This document shows positions 22,930 through 34,585 of a stretch of 64,000 nucleotides of DNA, one piece after another (positions within the stretch are counted from its first letter, which is position 1; each line of letters opens with the position of its first letter). The DNA is from Chrysoporthe austroafricana (taxonomy: Eukaryota > Ascomycota > Sordariomycetes > Diaporthales > Cryphonectriaceae). The position numbers and the translations under genes were made by a program. The stretch covers positions 620,001-684,000 of the forward strand of contig JYIP02000009.1 of assembly GCA_001051155.2 (NCBI GenBank), given 5' to 3'. The notes beneath the pieces were generated by a model that saw only the letters and a list, made by a program, of their open reading frames with translations, did no database searches and was not told the origin of the DNA.

Positions 22930-24311
22930 TCAGTCGTCCTCACGCTTCATCAGCGGCCACTCCCCCAGGAATGTCTCATCCTGGGTCTCGGCGTCGAAGT
23001 CCGTATCGTGAAACTCCTGTGGCAGGGCGCGGTTGTAGGGCCAGCTTCTCCAGAGGTAGGTGAACACACGACCGTACTGGCCGCTGCTCAGACGTCTGAT
23101 GTGGTCCCTGGTCATTGGAGTGGCGGCTTGGGGCTGCTCAATGTCAACGTACAGAGTCTGGTGCGGCAGGCCACACTGTTAGCATTCAATCTGAAGAATA
23201 TTCGTGAGGATTTGGATAGGGGCTTTAGGGAAGATTGGTCCTCGGAGGTTAGGTGTGATGAGCGATGAGGCTCAAGGCAGGAGGGTAGGCAGGAGGGTTT
23301 GGAAGGACATATACGAACCCAAGGGTAGAAGAAGCTTCGCACGCCTGGCTTATCGGCACCCCTGTCCAGAAGGAGCTCCTGCTGCTCCTCGTAGGACATT
23401 CCCTTCGTGAACTTGTCGCAATCGTCGATGACATGCTTCTTGTTGTTGCAGGCGACGCACACCAGCTTGTCGAAGTGCTGAGGGTCCCACCTGATGCAGT
23501 CGACCGCCTCGTGGCCGCGGCGTCCACACCACCTGCAGAGGTTGGTACCAGAGTAGTCGCCGCGCGGAGTGTCTGACTCGATAAGGAGAGCGTCCGCATC
23601 CCGCTGCCGCTGGGTTCTAGAGAGTGATTTCACGACAGAGCCTGTGCTCTCCTCCTCAGACTTGATGCCCGGCTGGGCCTGTGGCTCAGAAGGAAAGGTC
23701 ATGGCCTTTTGAGCATCTAGAAAGCTCTGATAGGCCTCAAACTGCTGAAAGAGCTGGGAGTCGCGGCGCCCCTGTTGGTCGGATGCCTTCGTCTGTTCGT
23801 TCTGACCACTGTTGGTCTGAGATACCCCAGTGTAGCTTCTGGTGGCGGCGGTCGGGTTGTTGGCTGGGACTTCGTGACTATTGCGCCTATGAGAATTGAC
23901 CGAACCGCCGTGCGCCGAGTTGTTGCCGTCGCCGACGTGCTGGGCCTGACTACCTTGGGAGTTGTGCGTGTCATGATGCTCCGAGCCTGACAGCGGGCTT
24001 TGTCGTAGGTCCTTGGCGAGCTGGACGTGGCTCTCTGGAATACCAATGATGTGCCAGTTCTGCTGGGGGCGCGTGCTGAGTTCCGCGTCGAGGAGGCTTA
24101 GAATGTGGTCTTTGTCCCCGCCGATGGCGAACTCATGACCACTACGGTTGATCCTCGAGGCAACATAGTTCCCCGCGGGTGTGTTGTTCAAGACGAGATA
24201 ATTTGTGCCCTGCCGGTCTGTGTGTTTGGCGACGGACACGGCGCCGTCGGGCAGGTGCAGGTCCACGAACTCACCGAAGGTGAGGCCCATGTAGTTTTGC
24301 TCCTGATCCAT
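22930..24311 (-). CDS. protein with two CCHC zinc knuckles
   Basis: A two-exon minus-strand gene: exon 1 is 24311-23319 and exon 2 is 23157-22930, giving 406 residues. The intron has donor GTTCGT, a CTAAC branch site and CACCAG acceptor, all in phase 0. Residues 1-100 are a compact domain I do not recognise. Residues 105-180 are a low-complexity, polar His/Ser/Asn/Gln linker. Two zinc knuckles follow: C259-C262-H267-C272 and C285-C288-H293-C298, both CX2CX4HX4C. Such knuckles bind single-stranded RNA or DNA and occur in Gag proteins and in cellular RNA-binding proteins. No protease, integrase or reverse transcriptase lies nearby, so a cellular RNA-binding protein or a domesticated Gag are both possible. 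The start is ATG 24311; the upstream in-frame codon at 24329 is TTG. Confidence 0.75.
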
Positions 24312-25012
24312 GATGCTGAGCTTGAGCAATGCTTTATCGGATGGGTGTCAAAGGCGAGTTGATTTGACGCGTTTCACGTCTGCAAATGGAGCGCGTTTTT
24401 GCGTGTTGACGACGCGCAGGTATTTGGTGGGTAGCCTGGCTGATAGAGTCTGCCCGCCTCATATCAACACGATAGTTAGGCTGAGAGTACAGTGCAGCAA
24501 CCAAGCTATGCCTCACTAGCATCGAATTGCATCCAGTCAACGTACTTTACCAAGGACCCGTTTTCCAGAAGGCCGTCCCACACAGTCTGTTGCGCTACAG
24601 GTCATCTCGTGGCCTTGAAGGGATTGTCAAATTATGCGAACTCCAGGATTTGATATGCGAAGCTGATATACTGCTTTGTCGACATTTAAGAGATTCCGAT
24701 CAGTCTCAATGTAGAGATGGAGCTGGAATGGAGAGATCTATGGGTTTGATCAAGACGAGAACGAACTCTGTCACCAGCCACGAGAGGTTCAATTGTGTGG
24801 TCGGCTCAAGATCTAAACCATGTTACCTGCACAGAGACAGCTTTCTTAAAATTATCTCCTGGGCTGCAGCTGGGATAGGACGGTGTTACTACAATGCTAG
24901 TATGAATGAGACCTCGTTAGATCCCTTGTCATCTACCTGTTGCGTCCAAAGGCGAACCCTTCATCGATCCTCGCACGGCAGATTTCGGCTTGAGAATCCC
25001 CCGGCGTATCAT
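24312..25012. other. gene-free stretch
   Basis: The upstream region of the zinc-knuckle gene. A short minus-strand open frame at about 24933-25005 contains GILKP, which may belong to the remnant to its right. Otherwise I see nothing. Confidence 0.35.
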
Positions 25013-26033
25013 CTACAACCTATGTGAGACTGGACTCATCCACGCCAGACGTTTGGAATGGACAGAGGCCGCTTCTTCGAATTGTACTGTCTGACCCCCC
25101 CTATCTCCGCTCTTCAGCGCAGAAAGCTCTGGTTCGTCCATCGTGGATACATCCATATTCTCTGCAACGTCGTCCTCTGCCATCTCATCAACTCCCATTC
25201 CACGAGCTTCCTCCTTCAGGTACCCAGAGTCTACGAGATCTGACACCTCTTCTTGCGTCCCGTTCATATTAGTTATTGTCCTTTTCGAGATTTGAAGCTC
25301 AAAATCGGTAGGATCATCAGACTGGTATTTGCGTGGCTGCTTATGAGGAAGCAGCGACTATAGGAACTCTCCCGGCAGAATCGAACATGTCACCTGGGTC
25401 GTTCTCTTCTGGGCTTTATCGTACTTTTGGCACCTGTAATCTTCGGTAATGTCGTAGAGGTACCTGTCATACACGTTCTGGAGCTTCTGTCGGATTATGA
25501 AGCATGTCTTGTCTCCTAAGACCCAGGTCCTCCGCAAATCGCCCAATCCGGATGTCACCTAGTTACGCGCACGAGTGGGCCTTGACAGTTAGCGGGTGAA
25601 GCACTCTTCGGTCTGCTGGAAGCCCTGGGATAAGAATTTCAATATCTCTAAGAGAAGACCTATATCGCACTCGCGAAGCAGGAAGAGACCCTCACTGTCG
25701 CCTCAACCTGGTTCAAGGACTTATAAACGCGACAGCATCATAATCTTCAAACCTAGAGCCTCATGACACTCCTAGCATGGCTCATTCAACTTTAGACGCA
25801 CATAATTGCCAGTGACTCGTTCCCGTGGATGCAGAGGGTCGAGTATAGAAGCCATTCTCGAGTGTGAGTTGCAAATGGCAGGGTTTAAAATGCTGCAGAC
25901 ACCGTTTAGTGCCAAAGCGGAAAGATTCATGAGCTCCTCTTCCGACCGTCGCTCTCCACGCTCGGGATTCTTGAGCTCATCGTTTAAATTGACACGTCCT
26001 GGATCCAGTCAAGGAGAGGTAGCTCGCTCTTAA
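25013..26033 (-). pseudogene. probable remnant of a multi-exon gene, identity unknown
   Basis: Read on the minus strand, several stretches look coding and are joined by plausible splice signals. A frame at about 26000-25812 (containing LMNLSALALNGVCSIL and MASILDPLHPRERVTGNY) ends at a GTGCGT donor. Another frame at 25558-25358 (TWVLGDKTCFIIRQKLQNVY) is preceded by a CTAAC branch site and CTAG acceptor, and ends in TAG. The same frame then continues open from 25357 to 25013 through an acidic segment (VDEMAEDDVAENMDVS). The in-frame stop at 25358-25360 and the lack of one clean gene model suggest decay. An intact gene with introns I have not resolved is also possible. I do not recognise the family. 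Confidence 0.35.
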
Positions 26034-26911
26034 ATTAATACCTCTCACCCGTCTCCATCCCAGACAGCTGGTATAGAAACCAAAAGCAAGGGCTCTGGGA
26101 AGAGCGCCAGTTTGTCATTTAGGCCATCAAGCTTAGTCCCAAGCACCTCAGAACCAAATAGGAAACTGTTTGGCCTCCCATACTCATAATCATAGACACT
26201 TATTAGATATACGGTAACGCGCCAAAACTACCTGATATACCGTATTCTAGATGGCAGTCATTACACCAAGGCCAGCATACTTACTATCTTCAAACATAAT
26301 ATTCAAAACCCCTATCTATGCCTGCAAATTATAGTGGACAATGATGCTCAGTGACGTAAATGGTACTTAGTAACAAAGATATCTTCAGTGACCAAGTCTT
26401 TGCTTCAGGAGAGGTATTGGGCTCTGGGAGGCATTCCTTTCTCTGCAAGGCTCTTTCATAATACGCACACATATAGCAAGGGTCCAAAGGAGCTTGAAAT
26501 GCATGCTTGGCTGATGAAAGAGAGCATCGAGCTTTTGATAATCAACAATTTTGGTGAACCTAGCATCGCCCCTTGCTGAATACATCACCTGGGTTCCTCA
26601 TGCAGATTGTTTACTTCTCATCACAGCGAACCCTCACGACTCTCTCTGAACAAGTCAACAGTACGCTTTCAAGAGGATTTCTGTGAAACCCACATGTTGT
26701 GTAGTCCTCCAATCGTCATTGGGGGTCTGGTAGTGAGCCTTGCAATCGTGCTTCCGGAACCATTCGCCGTGTAGTCTGCACATGACCTTCTTTTGCGGAG
26801 CCCTCAGATTGATCGCAGCCTGCGATCTTTTCACTGCGCACCATCGACAAACACAAATCTGCTCCAGGAGAACCAAGGCTGCCACCATCCAACAACGGCA
26901 CCACCATCACC
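26034..26911. other. gene-free stretch
   Basis: Sequence between the remnant and the Myb-like gene. It is AT-richer around 26180-26350, with a small inverted repeat (ATATACGGTA and TACCGTAT). No supportable gene. Confidence 0.4.
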
Positions 26912-28159
26912 ATGGCTCCTGGTATCTGTCATCCCGATCAGTTTGAGGTCCCTGGCCCCTCTATCTCTAGTAAGTACTTTGGGAGCATATTCTGTCCTTT
27001 CCTAGCATCTCCTGTATCCTATCATGCTTCATACTACCCTATTTTCCCTACCTGTTGTCATTACCTTGGATCTCTGCTGTATTTGACATACTTCGCTCCA
27101 CCCCTTCGAGGTTGCAAAGTTTTCACGTCGATAAACATTCCTCCTGCACCGTAGCCAACGCACTTCATCCTGCTTGCCTTTTTCGTCAAAGCTGTCCCCG
27201 TCCAGCCCTCTCCCGTTGCTGCTTTCCCCCCCGTATAGGTCAACAGTTTGATACACTTAGATGTCGTTGAGATTGCTGACTTCAACGCATCTGGTAGCCA
27301 TTGAAGTCCAGTACTTCAGAGAGAATGGGTTCTACCCGGACCCAGAGACGCGGCGCGAGCTCGTCAACAAGTACTGGGACGAGAAGGCGCGCGAGGAGGC
27401 CGAGGCCGAGGCTGGGGCGGCCAACGCGCCTCAGGGCCCCGTGGTCAACGAGGCCCAGCAGCCTGCCCTCGGCCTGTGGGAGCCCCAAGAGGGCGTCTCT
27501 GCGGCGGCCCACCTCCGCTTCGCGGAGCGGCGACTGGAGCTCGTCCCCTTCCTGGGCCCCTCCCCCGCCGAGGTCTACGGCGGTCCTCTGCACCTCCCCC
27601 AGGCCGGCCCAGGTGCGTACACAACGGTCGATCGTGTGAGTCTCGCGCTAATTCCAGCTATCCAGACTTCCTGGGCTTTGAGTACCTGGGCGTTGCCCAG
27701 CCCGTCGAGCAGGCTCTGCCTGCCGAGCTCGCCCTCCCCGTCCTGTCCGCCCTGCCCGTGCCCGCACAGCCTGCCCTGCCTGTGCCTGCCCTGCCTGGCC
27801 CGTCCGCCGTGCCCGCCGTGCCCGCCGTCGCTGCTTGCCCCGTCCTCCCCGCCTCGCCAGCCCCGTCCCGCCAGACCAACGCGCGGCCCAACCGGGCCAA
27901 GCGATCGGGCAAGCACTACTGGCGCCCCGAGGAGATCGAGCAGATCACCGATCTGCACCGCCAGGGGCTGAACTGGCGGCAGATCCACGAGGCGAGTTTG
28001 AACCCTGCGCGCTGCGCCATCAGGATGGTCGTAACAAACATGTTTATGCTGACTCCCGAACCTCTGCGGCAGATCCTCGGCCGCCACACCCCGGGCTCAA
28101 TCCGGGACAAGTACCATGCCGAGAGGAAGAAGCGGGAGAACGGCGAGGGCCGCAGTTAG
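26912..28159 (+). CDS. uncharacterised protein with a Myb/SANT-like C-terminal region
   Basis: A three-exon gene: 26912-26969, 27298-27612 and 27666-28159, giving 288 residues. Intron 1 (328 nt) has donor GTAAGT, branch CTGAC and acceptor GGTAG. Intron 2 (53 nt) has donor GTGCGT, branch CTAAT and acceptor TCCAG. The phases agree at both junctions. The ATG follows a CACCATCACC leader. Residues about 45-60 are Ala/Glu-rich. The middle (about 130-195) is a Pro/Ala/Leu/Val low-complexity segment. The C-terminus has a tryptophan-spaced helical region (HYWRPEEIEQITDLHRQGLN and following WRQIHEA), reminiscent of Myb/SANT-like folds that bind DNA or histones. It ends in a basic tail (RDKYHAERKKRENGEGR). 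The domain call is by spacing of Trp and helices only; the function is unknown. Confidence 0.7.
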
Positions 28160-28845
28160 GCCAGGGAGGGAGTGTCGTCGCGCGTGGTGAGTGTCGAGTC
28201 AGTACTTCACCTCCCTCCCCCCGGCCCCAGCTTAAAGTGTGAGAACAAAAGAAGGAAAGTTTTATGAACTCGACTGACTAGATGTTGTAAGAAACAGATC
28301 AGATGACACGTGGAAACGTTTGTGGGCTCTCAAGAGCCGAAACCTTACGGAGAGAAGAACCTTTTTTTTTTTTTTTTTCTTTGACGGACACACCTGGCCA
28401 GGTGGGCTGCTCCAAGCTAGGGAGAAAGTTTAATCCAAACCTCGGTTCTGTGTTGTGTCAAGTTTTGTTTGACAAGATTTAATCTGTGAACCTGGAATAT
28501 TCACCGTGAACACCCCGATGCTTCTCAGAAGAGACCGACCTCCCTTAGGATCTTCCCAGCTCGAGACACCAAGCTCCAGCACGGAGTGCAGGTAACTGCC
28601 CCATCACGGACAACAAGGCTCATGTAAAGACTCCAAGGTAATGCATCACACAGCCCATTCGAAGGAATATTCTCTTGTATGGGCCTGCATTCTGAAGGAG
28701 GCGGCACAAAGTCGTCGGGTCACAGACGGCAAAATACTCAGATGCCACACAATTCCGTTGAATAGTTAACGCATCATTAGGATTTATTTAGGACCGTGTC
28801 ATATCACACTGACAACGTGGATCTATAGGGCCTGATAAACACAGC
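28160..28845. other. gene-free stretch between two gene 3' ends
   Basis: This holds the 3' flanks of two convergent genes. It has a T-run of about 17 at 28362-28378 and nothing else I can support. Confidence 0.45.
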
Positions 28846-30558
28846 TCACGCCAGCCAGAACCAGAACTTCTGCGCCCAATTTTTGGCCACTGGAGGGACA
28901 TCCTCGGCCTCCAGCGCATCCATCTCCCTCACGCCGGTGATGACGTCGACATCCTCCGTCCTGCGCGCGAAGGGCGTTCGGAACCAGGCCTTGTGGCCTA
29001 CATAGAGCACGACGAAGATCGGGATGGTGACGTACGCCGCGAAGAAGTCGGCCACGCTCCAGTTGCCGGGGAAGAACACCGCAAAACCGTTTGTCAGCGT
29101 CACGACCACCAGCACGAGAAGCGAGAACCACGTGGTGTAGGGCTGCAGCGGCGTCTTGTAGGGGAGGGTGTGCAGCAGGTTGCGAAACCGCATGGCCGTC
29201 CGGAAGCGGAGGTAGGTAATGATGCAGACGATCCACGCGATGAGCCCCGAGATGGTGCTGATGTTGACGAACCAATTGAACGCGACCTCGCTCGACGCAC
29301 TCACGCTGAGGAAGGCCAGGAGCCCGATAGCCCACGTCGCCAGAACTGCCACGTAGGGCACGCCGAGCTTCCCGGTCTTTGTGAAGATCTTGGGAGCCTG
29401 GCCGCTCAAAGCAAGGCTGTAGAGGACGCGGGCTCCGGAATAGAGGAAGGCGTTCCCGGCTGACCAGGCAGACGTCAAGACCGCAGCGTTGATTATATGG
29501 TTGAGAACGGGGATCTGAGCCAGGGAGATGCCGATCACCCACGGACTGGCCGCCGCGTTCGACTCTGCGGAGAGCAGATTGGGGTCCGTTGAGGGGCATA
29601 TCGAGCCGATCATGAAGGCTCCCAGTCCGTAGAAGATAGCTAGTCGGTACACGAAGCGGCCAGCTGCCTTCGGGATATTGCGTCTCGGGGCGACCGTCTC
29701 TCCGGCCGCGAGGGCGATGAGCTCGGGCGAGGTGATGAACGCGAAGCCGGCCTTGATGAAGGCGGCCCAGAAGGCGAGGAAACGCCCGGTGCTGCCTCCG
29801 ACGAGATACTCATTGATCGGGCCGTTCTCCTGCCAATACCAGAAACCGATGGCCGTGTGGTCCGGTGCCCCGCCGCACATGATGATGAGGCCGACGAGGA
29901 TGAGGCCCATGATCGTGATGAGCTTTATGCTGGCGAACCAGAACTCGGCCTCGCCAAAGATCCTGACGGCGAAAATGTTCAGCGCGAGGTTCACGCCCAG
30001 CACGATGGCTATCCACACAGCCGTTGGCACTGCCGTCTTCCAGTAATCTAAGATGATCGACGCTGCAGAAGCTTCGGCGCTCAGAAGCACACTATAGGCA
30101 AACCAATAGTTCCACCCGGCGGCAAAGGCCAGACTTGGCTCGACGAACCGCTCGACGAAGTAGGGGATGGTCGCGCCCTTGAGGGGCAGGTAGACGACGA
30201 TCTCGGCGAGGAGGTTCATGATGTTCCACACGATCGCCATCATGCAGAGATAGCCGAGTAACAGGGCGAGCGGTCCGCCCATGGACAGGATGGCGCCAGA
30301 GCCGATGAACAGACCGGTGCCGATGCTGTGCAGACTGTCAGTCCCGTCTCGGGGGAGAGCAGCAAGGATACTGCGGACTTACGCGCCCCCAAGAGCGAGG
30401 AACTGGATGTGTCGGCTTTTCAGGCCGCGCTTGAGCTGGTCTTGTGCCGCAATCACGTTCTGCGTGCCATAGGTGATCGTGACCTCGCCAACGCCGATTT
30501 CCTCGTCCTTGGATCCCGGCCACTGCTCCGAGCCGCCCACCGGGCTGTCTTTCTTCAT
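28846..30558 (-). CDS. amino-acid permease (APC superfamily)
   Basis: A plasma-membrane amino-acid/proton symporter of the fungal amino-acid transporter type. Exon 1 is 30558-30383 and exon 2 is 30325-28846, giving 551 residues. The 57-nt intron (donor GTAAGT, branch CTGAC, acceptor CACAG) falls inside the first membrane helix, and splicing restores the family signature GGAIGTGLFIGSG at about residues 57-69. A cytoplasmic N-terminus of about 50 residues precedes about twelve hydrophobic segments. The central region has FITSPELIALAAGET followed by RRNIPKA, the usual permease motif. The length is normal for the family. The start at ATG 30558 (MKKDSPVGG) is the first in frame. The substrate cannot be told from sequence. 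A second, separate permease lies at 43795-45460. Confidence 0.92.
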
Positions 30559-32198
30559 GTTGGCGGCGCGCGCAGAGCGTCTGGAGAACTTCCTCGGCGC
30601 AGGAGATCCTGAATGTCAGCGGTCGGGCTCCGCAGTCTGTTTTGGGGGCCGTGTGGCTGGACAGCTTGGCCGGAGAAGCACCAAAGCAGGCTGGAGGTGT
30701 CTGGGAGCGGCAACCCAATAGGAAACCGTCGACAACAAGGGTTCATACGCTACCAAACAGGAGAGAGGGACCTTTTGACTCAAATGCTCTCTCGTTCTTA
30801 GCCTTGAGCAGCTCGAAGGATTCGCCTGCACTTACTAATTAACCCCATGATACCGGGGACCAGTGGGGGAGCTCGCTGATCCATGACATTGGTATCTATT
30901 CTCCACAGATACCGCGGCGGAGATCTGCATCCTTTAGTCAGAGCAACGTAACTATGGACACTAATGTGGCACTTGGCAGGTGGTACTCAGTAGCTGTACC
31001 GTCCTTAACCGAGAGCCTAAACAAATGGGCGATGGCAGGTTAGTTAGCGTAGGGCTCGAGCACAGGCGAGGGATGACAGACAACCACTGTATATCTGGGC
31101 GGGGAGCTGTGCCTTTATACAGAAAGGCTCACTTCAGCCACTTGGCTGCGGCATCACCAGAGTAGACCGAAGCACTTGCCGCGCCCCGCCGCCGCCCAAG
31201 AGTAGCCGGATGCATTCAAGCTCGAGTATTCACTCCGGTCCCACTACGGAACGGTCCGAATCATGCTAGTCAGATGATGATGTGTTCGCGCCATGACTGA
31301 CGGGGGAGCAAAAAGCACGGAGCAAAGCGTACGAGACACGATATCAGCAGCGGGTGGATCCGGAGAGGGGACTTATCCTCTACAAGACCTTTCTACACGA
31401 GTCTCAGTGTCAATACCGCTCATTTGATAGCCAGTCTGATTAATCGCTGTTACGAGCCAGAGTGAAGCAGAGCAGCACGGTGAAGATGAATGATAATTAC
31501 GTGGAGGGATTCTAGTAAGAATTCAAGGCCGTACCACCGCGACTCATCGATACAGAAGACAAGAAACCAGGAAAAGAGAGACTAGTAAACATGAGATAGA
31601 CGGAAGCTCCAGGAGGAGTTTAGAAAGTCCGGTTTGAAGTGGTGGTGGTGTAAAGAAGGCTCGCCGACAAGGCCGCTTAGAGTAGATGTGATCACTTTAG
31701 GTGTTGGCATTGAAGGTTGCTACTATAGCACTTTCATCATTGTTTCTCATGTCATCTAAAGTGTGATATCGTTACTTCATTCTTCAGCTTGAGGTATCAA
31801 TCATAGGATGGAATGCGCATCTACAACGTCAACACGCGCTAGAACGTCCTGCCGGGCGATGCGTGCAGCCTAGACTGATCCAGAGGTCTTCAACTCCTCA
31901 AGACCACCTCAAGTCTACCGAGGGTGTAGAAGCCACGACGAAAGAGACGCGACTCGTTAAGCAGTGCTTGAGGATTTTGTTGGGCAGCTAATCAGTGATA
32001 TATCTCCATCGAGCTAGATGCTGTCTAGTAGCAATACGCAAAATTGAAAAAAGCTGTTGTTTCATTTTGGCTGAAAGACCTCCCTGCTCAGTGCAGTCTA
32101 TATGTAACCACATGATATGTTCAAGGTGAGCTAGAATAACAAAATCCTCCGTAGGGTATAACACAAATATTCAGGCAACTCTCAGTTCTTCACAATTT
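30559..32198. other. gene-free stretch
   Basis: The upstream region of the permease and downstream region of the protoglobin gene. An imperfect inverted repeat (TGATCACTTTAG and CTAAAGTGTGAT) lies at about 31688-31767. No coding frame is supportable. Confidence 0.45.
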
Positions 32199-33177
32199 CT
32201 AAGATCCGTTGACCACAACTTCCGGTTTCGGTGATTCCTCCGATTGTGGGGCCTTCTCCTGCTTGGGCGATGCACTCTCGGTCTTTGATCGTATAGGAAT
32301 GCCTGAAAAGGGGCACGTTGTTGGGCTCCTCGGTGTTTTTGGCGCGGCCTCGGCCTCCTTCTGGGCGTCCTCGTCAATGTCGTCCAGGATTTTCTCTCCA
32401 TCTAGGTAGCCTTCTTGCTCGAACACGGGCTTCTCCATGTCCTCCGCAAATTCGTCCCCGTCACGAACGTACCACTTAGCAAAGAGATCGTTCTGGATCC
32501 AGATCACCTTGCCAAGGGCCTTGACCAGCGCAATCTTCTTGTCCATCTTGATGCGGGGATGCGACAGGAGTGCTTCCGTCAGCGTGTCCTGGATGAATGC
32601 TAGGCAGGCGCCGATATGCACGTATTCTACATGGAGCGGGTGCTCGCGTCCTCTACCGACGTGCATCATCCTTAAGTGGAGCAAGTTAGTCCCAGGTTGT
32701 ACCGAGGATCGCAACTCGGGTCAAAATGTACCTACCCAACTTTGTCCAAATAGTACCAGAACTGCATGGTACTGGGATCACTGCAAAGCTTGTTGAGGTA
32801 TGCCCTCAGAAACATCTTCCGGTGGAGGATCTGCGGGCTGTTCTCGTTCAAGCTTGGGTCTACCGGGCCCTCGGAGGACGTATTCCTGGTCTCAAAGGCT
32901 CGAGCCGTGATATCATATTGTAACAGCTTATGATAGACGATGTTGACGATGGCTGGGATTAGCTGCTTGATGTACTTGGAGCCTGAGATAAGCGCCTCGA
33001 TATCATCTGCCGTCGTATGAGCTTCGTTCTTGCATCCGATCAAAGCATACAGGGACACTTACTGGATCCAAAATCCAGAAACGTATGCAGATACTGAATT
33101 CTGGCCTCCAGGTTCGTATAGAGGTCTTTTCTGTCGATGTGTTGCCTCATCGGCCGAAACCCCATGAAAGGTGCCAT
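32199..33177 (-). CDS. fungal protoglobin-domain protein
   Basis: A heme-globin of the protoglobin family, as found in globin-coupled sensors and archaeal protoglobins; a short fungal form without a signalling module is common in moulds. There are three exons: 33177-33063, 33006-32736 and 32670-32199, giving 285 residues. Introns of 56 and 65 nt have donors GTAAGT and GTAGGT, and the phases match. Exon 1 holds IDRKDLYTNLEARIQYLHTF, exon 2 holds SKYIKQLIPAIVNIVYHKLL, and exon 3 opens with MMHVGRGREHPLHVEYVHIG, which contains candidate heme-ligand and pocket histidines. The last 70 residues are an acidic, Pro/Ser-rich, probably disordered tail. ATG 33177 is the most upstream in frame; ATG 33150 (MRQHIDRK) is an alternative. 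A role in binding O2, CO or NO is inferred from the family. Confidence 0.85.
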
Positions 33178-33876
33178 TCTGATGCAGCCTTAGCGAGAAT
33201 ATGGTCTCCCAACTATGAAGGCGGTGTTGCACTTAAAGTCGACTTGCACCGTTGCCCCTTGAGAGCACTTGAGGATGCGGAATGCTGTGGAACGACCGAA
33301 CAGAGGTGTCTACCTGTGTCCTGCTCCAGTCCAGAGTTGGCAAGAATATTGCTTCTTATAAAGGAGATATGAGGAACTCGTCGCGACGCGACAATTTTCC
33401 AGTTTTCGCGCTTCTGAAGGCTGACATCATGTGTTTGCTGCGCTCTGCTGACAATTGAGTCTGCCTCTACGGGTCGGACGATGGTGGTCTGACGAGGTGG
33501 ATCCACCGTCCCCGGATCGAACCACCGGCGCCGTGGAGGCGGATCCTCACGCCTGAAACAGAGCGATATTCCCTTGGGCGCCAATATCGACGCATAAGAC
33601 GACTGACCAGAGCGCGGCGATTATTTCCGTTGCTCAAGACAATTTCTAGGAACGTTTACTCCAAGATTATTTCTTGTGGATGGTACTTGGCGTTGAAGCT
33701 CGACTCCCTCGGCGAATCAACAAGGTTCAGGCTAAAAGTCACGGTCTTTAGGACATTCTCCCGGACTTCTCTATCTCTCCAAGCTCGAAGCGATCCTGGA
33801 TTAGCTTTCACAGCTAATGCTTATGGGTCTCATTGTATTCTCATCGGGACTGAAAGATCCGCTCGGAAATCATACT
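33178..33876. other. gene-free stretch
   Basis: The upstream region of the protoglobin gene. There is no supportable feature. Confidence 0.4.
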
Positions 33877-34262
33877 AGCACGATGCTGGTATGACGGTTT
33901 TACGATCTCTCTTACTACCACTGGTAAACGACCCAGCTCGACTAGCCAGGTAAAAAATGGCTCCAGCCATCTCCTCCCTTCCAGCTTCTTGCGGGGGTCC
34001 GAAGATAGTATCTGGGAATACGATTTCCGCGCTCTAATTATTACTTCGTTGCTCTTCCGGGGCCCCAGAAGCATCGCCTTTCGCGTACAATGCAAAGATG
34101 CCACCATCGTGAATAAAGTTCCGGCCACGTTAACATGGAATGCACTGGCGAATCTATCTGTCGGTGTCGCTAGAAGGTGGGATCGAAGGTCGGACAAGGA
34201 AGCCGGCAGGTTGTACCTGCGTTCTGGGAATCTGGACCACCGATTTCGCTGCTGAAGATGGC
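33877..34262 (-). pseudogene. relic of a short-chain dehydrogenase/reductase
   Basis: On the minus strand one frame contains ASAFHVNVAGTLFTMVASL, matching the SDR segment with the active-site Asn. About 130 bp downstream in another frame comes EEMAGAIFYLASRAGSFTSG, matching the SDR C-terminal segment (usually preceding NG..L..DGG). The catalytic Tyr-x3-Lys region between them is missing or unrecognisable, and frames must be changed at least once. This is a fragment of a dead gene. It is not a piece of the intact SDR at 37595-38660, whose corresponding segments differ. Confidence 0.7.
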
Positions 34263-34412
34263 ATGAAGATAGCACTTCGGTATGACTACGAACTCTGCGG
34301 CTAACCGTGCTGTTTCTTTAGATGCTGCATCATAAGGTATAAAAAGGCGAGAAACAGCCTTAGATGCCACCAGTCATCGCTTTGGCCCGACTTGTGAGTG
34401 CTCTTCCGGCTA

Positions 34413-34447
34413 ATGCCACCATGCTTCTGAAACAGGAATGGTGGCAT
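34413..34447. repeat. perfect 10-bp inverted repeat
   Basis: ATGCCACCAT (34413-34422) and ATGGTGGCAT (34438-34447) are perfect reverse complements around a 15-bp loop, about 140 bp upstream of the HET-gene start. It could be a regulator site or a hairpin; nothing else supports either. Confidence 0.6.
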
Positions 34448-34585
34448 GCGGGCAGGCGCAATTTTCCGAGCTGAGACTTACAACTGAGGGGCCTGGCTCT
34501 ACTGATAAGGAGAGCGAAATACATCGCTCCTCGAGAGACTTGATCGGAAGTATAATACGAAACAATCGCTCATTGTAGAGCATTC

